Below are positions 34,805 through 34,817 of a stretch of 34,817 bases of DNA, in pieces (positions within the stretch are counted from its first letter, which is position 1; every line of letters begins with the position of its first letter). The translations under genes and the position numbers were made by a program. This DNA is from Hymenobacter sp. ISL-91 (GTDB lineage: Bacteria; Bacteroidota; Bacteroidia; Cytophagales; Hymenobacteraceae), in assembly GCF_018613725.1 (NCBI RefSeq), contig NZ_JAGGPS010000002.1:1-34817 (forward strand), written 5' to 3'. The notes below the pieces were generated by a model that did no database searches, had not been told where the DNA came from, and worked only from the letters and a program-made list of their open reading frames with translations.

Positions 34805-34817
34805 TGTAGGGGCGGGG
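34805..34817. repeat. Start of a second GTAGGGGCGGGG palindrome
   Basis: The last 13 bases of the window (TGTAGGGGCGGGG) match 16107-16119 exactly. The rest of this copy lies beyond the window. Confidence 0.6.

Overview
The window looks like chromosomal DNA of a high-GC member of the Bacteroidota, most likely Hymenobacter or a close relative in the Cytophagales. This rests on the GC-rich genes, Bacteroidota-type -7 boxes (TAnnTTTG) ahead of several genes, a type IX secretion C-terminal tail on one secreted lectin, the RecA sequence type, and familiar intergenic palindromes. The genus is inferred from pattern memory, not from a search.

Layout. 1-3.6 kb: an HrpB helicase convergent with a short-chain dehydrogenase, separated by a perfect (TTAGTGG)10 tract and a long palindrome. 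3.8-8.4 kb: IMP dehydrogenase (guaB), then a three-gene partner-switching cassette (membrane SpoIIE phosphatase, STAS antagonist, RsbW-like kinase). 8.5-14.2 kb: two parvulin-type foldases of the cell envelope (a lipoprotein with an OmpA-like insertion, and a SurA-like protein), a MoxR ATPase and an unknown 148-residue protein. 14.3-17.4 kb: a second SDR, a GNAT acetyltransferase that lacks an in-frame ATG, and a probable outer-membrane barrel. 17.6-23.1 kb: recA, a DUF3108 protein, a PhoB/PhoR-like two-component pair split by a palindrome, and an RluA-type pseudouridine synthase. 23.1-24.7 kb: an AT-rich island with a ricin-type lectin. 24.7-26.2 kb: a membrane glycosyltransferase. 26.3-29.1 kb: the ribosomal run rplM-rpsI-rpsB-tsf with a good promoter. 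29.2-32.5 kb: four same-strand envelope or unknown genes. 32.7-34.7 kb: a YeiH transporter with a LysR regulator upstream.

The most unusual signal is between the genes. Many intergenic regions consist of degenerate tandem units with a strict 7-bp period (TTAGTGG, TAGGAGC, TTAGGGA, GAGAAGN, AGCNNNN and others). The word differs at each locus while the period does not. These heptad tracts abut start and stop codons, supply stop codons or protein tails, and at several loci lie as inverted arms around a palindromic core, forming composite elements. They recall the heptanucleotide STRR repeats of heterocystous cyanobacteria, but I know of no described system in Bacteroidota that accounts for them.

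No tRNA, rRNA, CRISPR array, insertion sequence or transposase was found.
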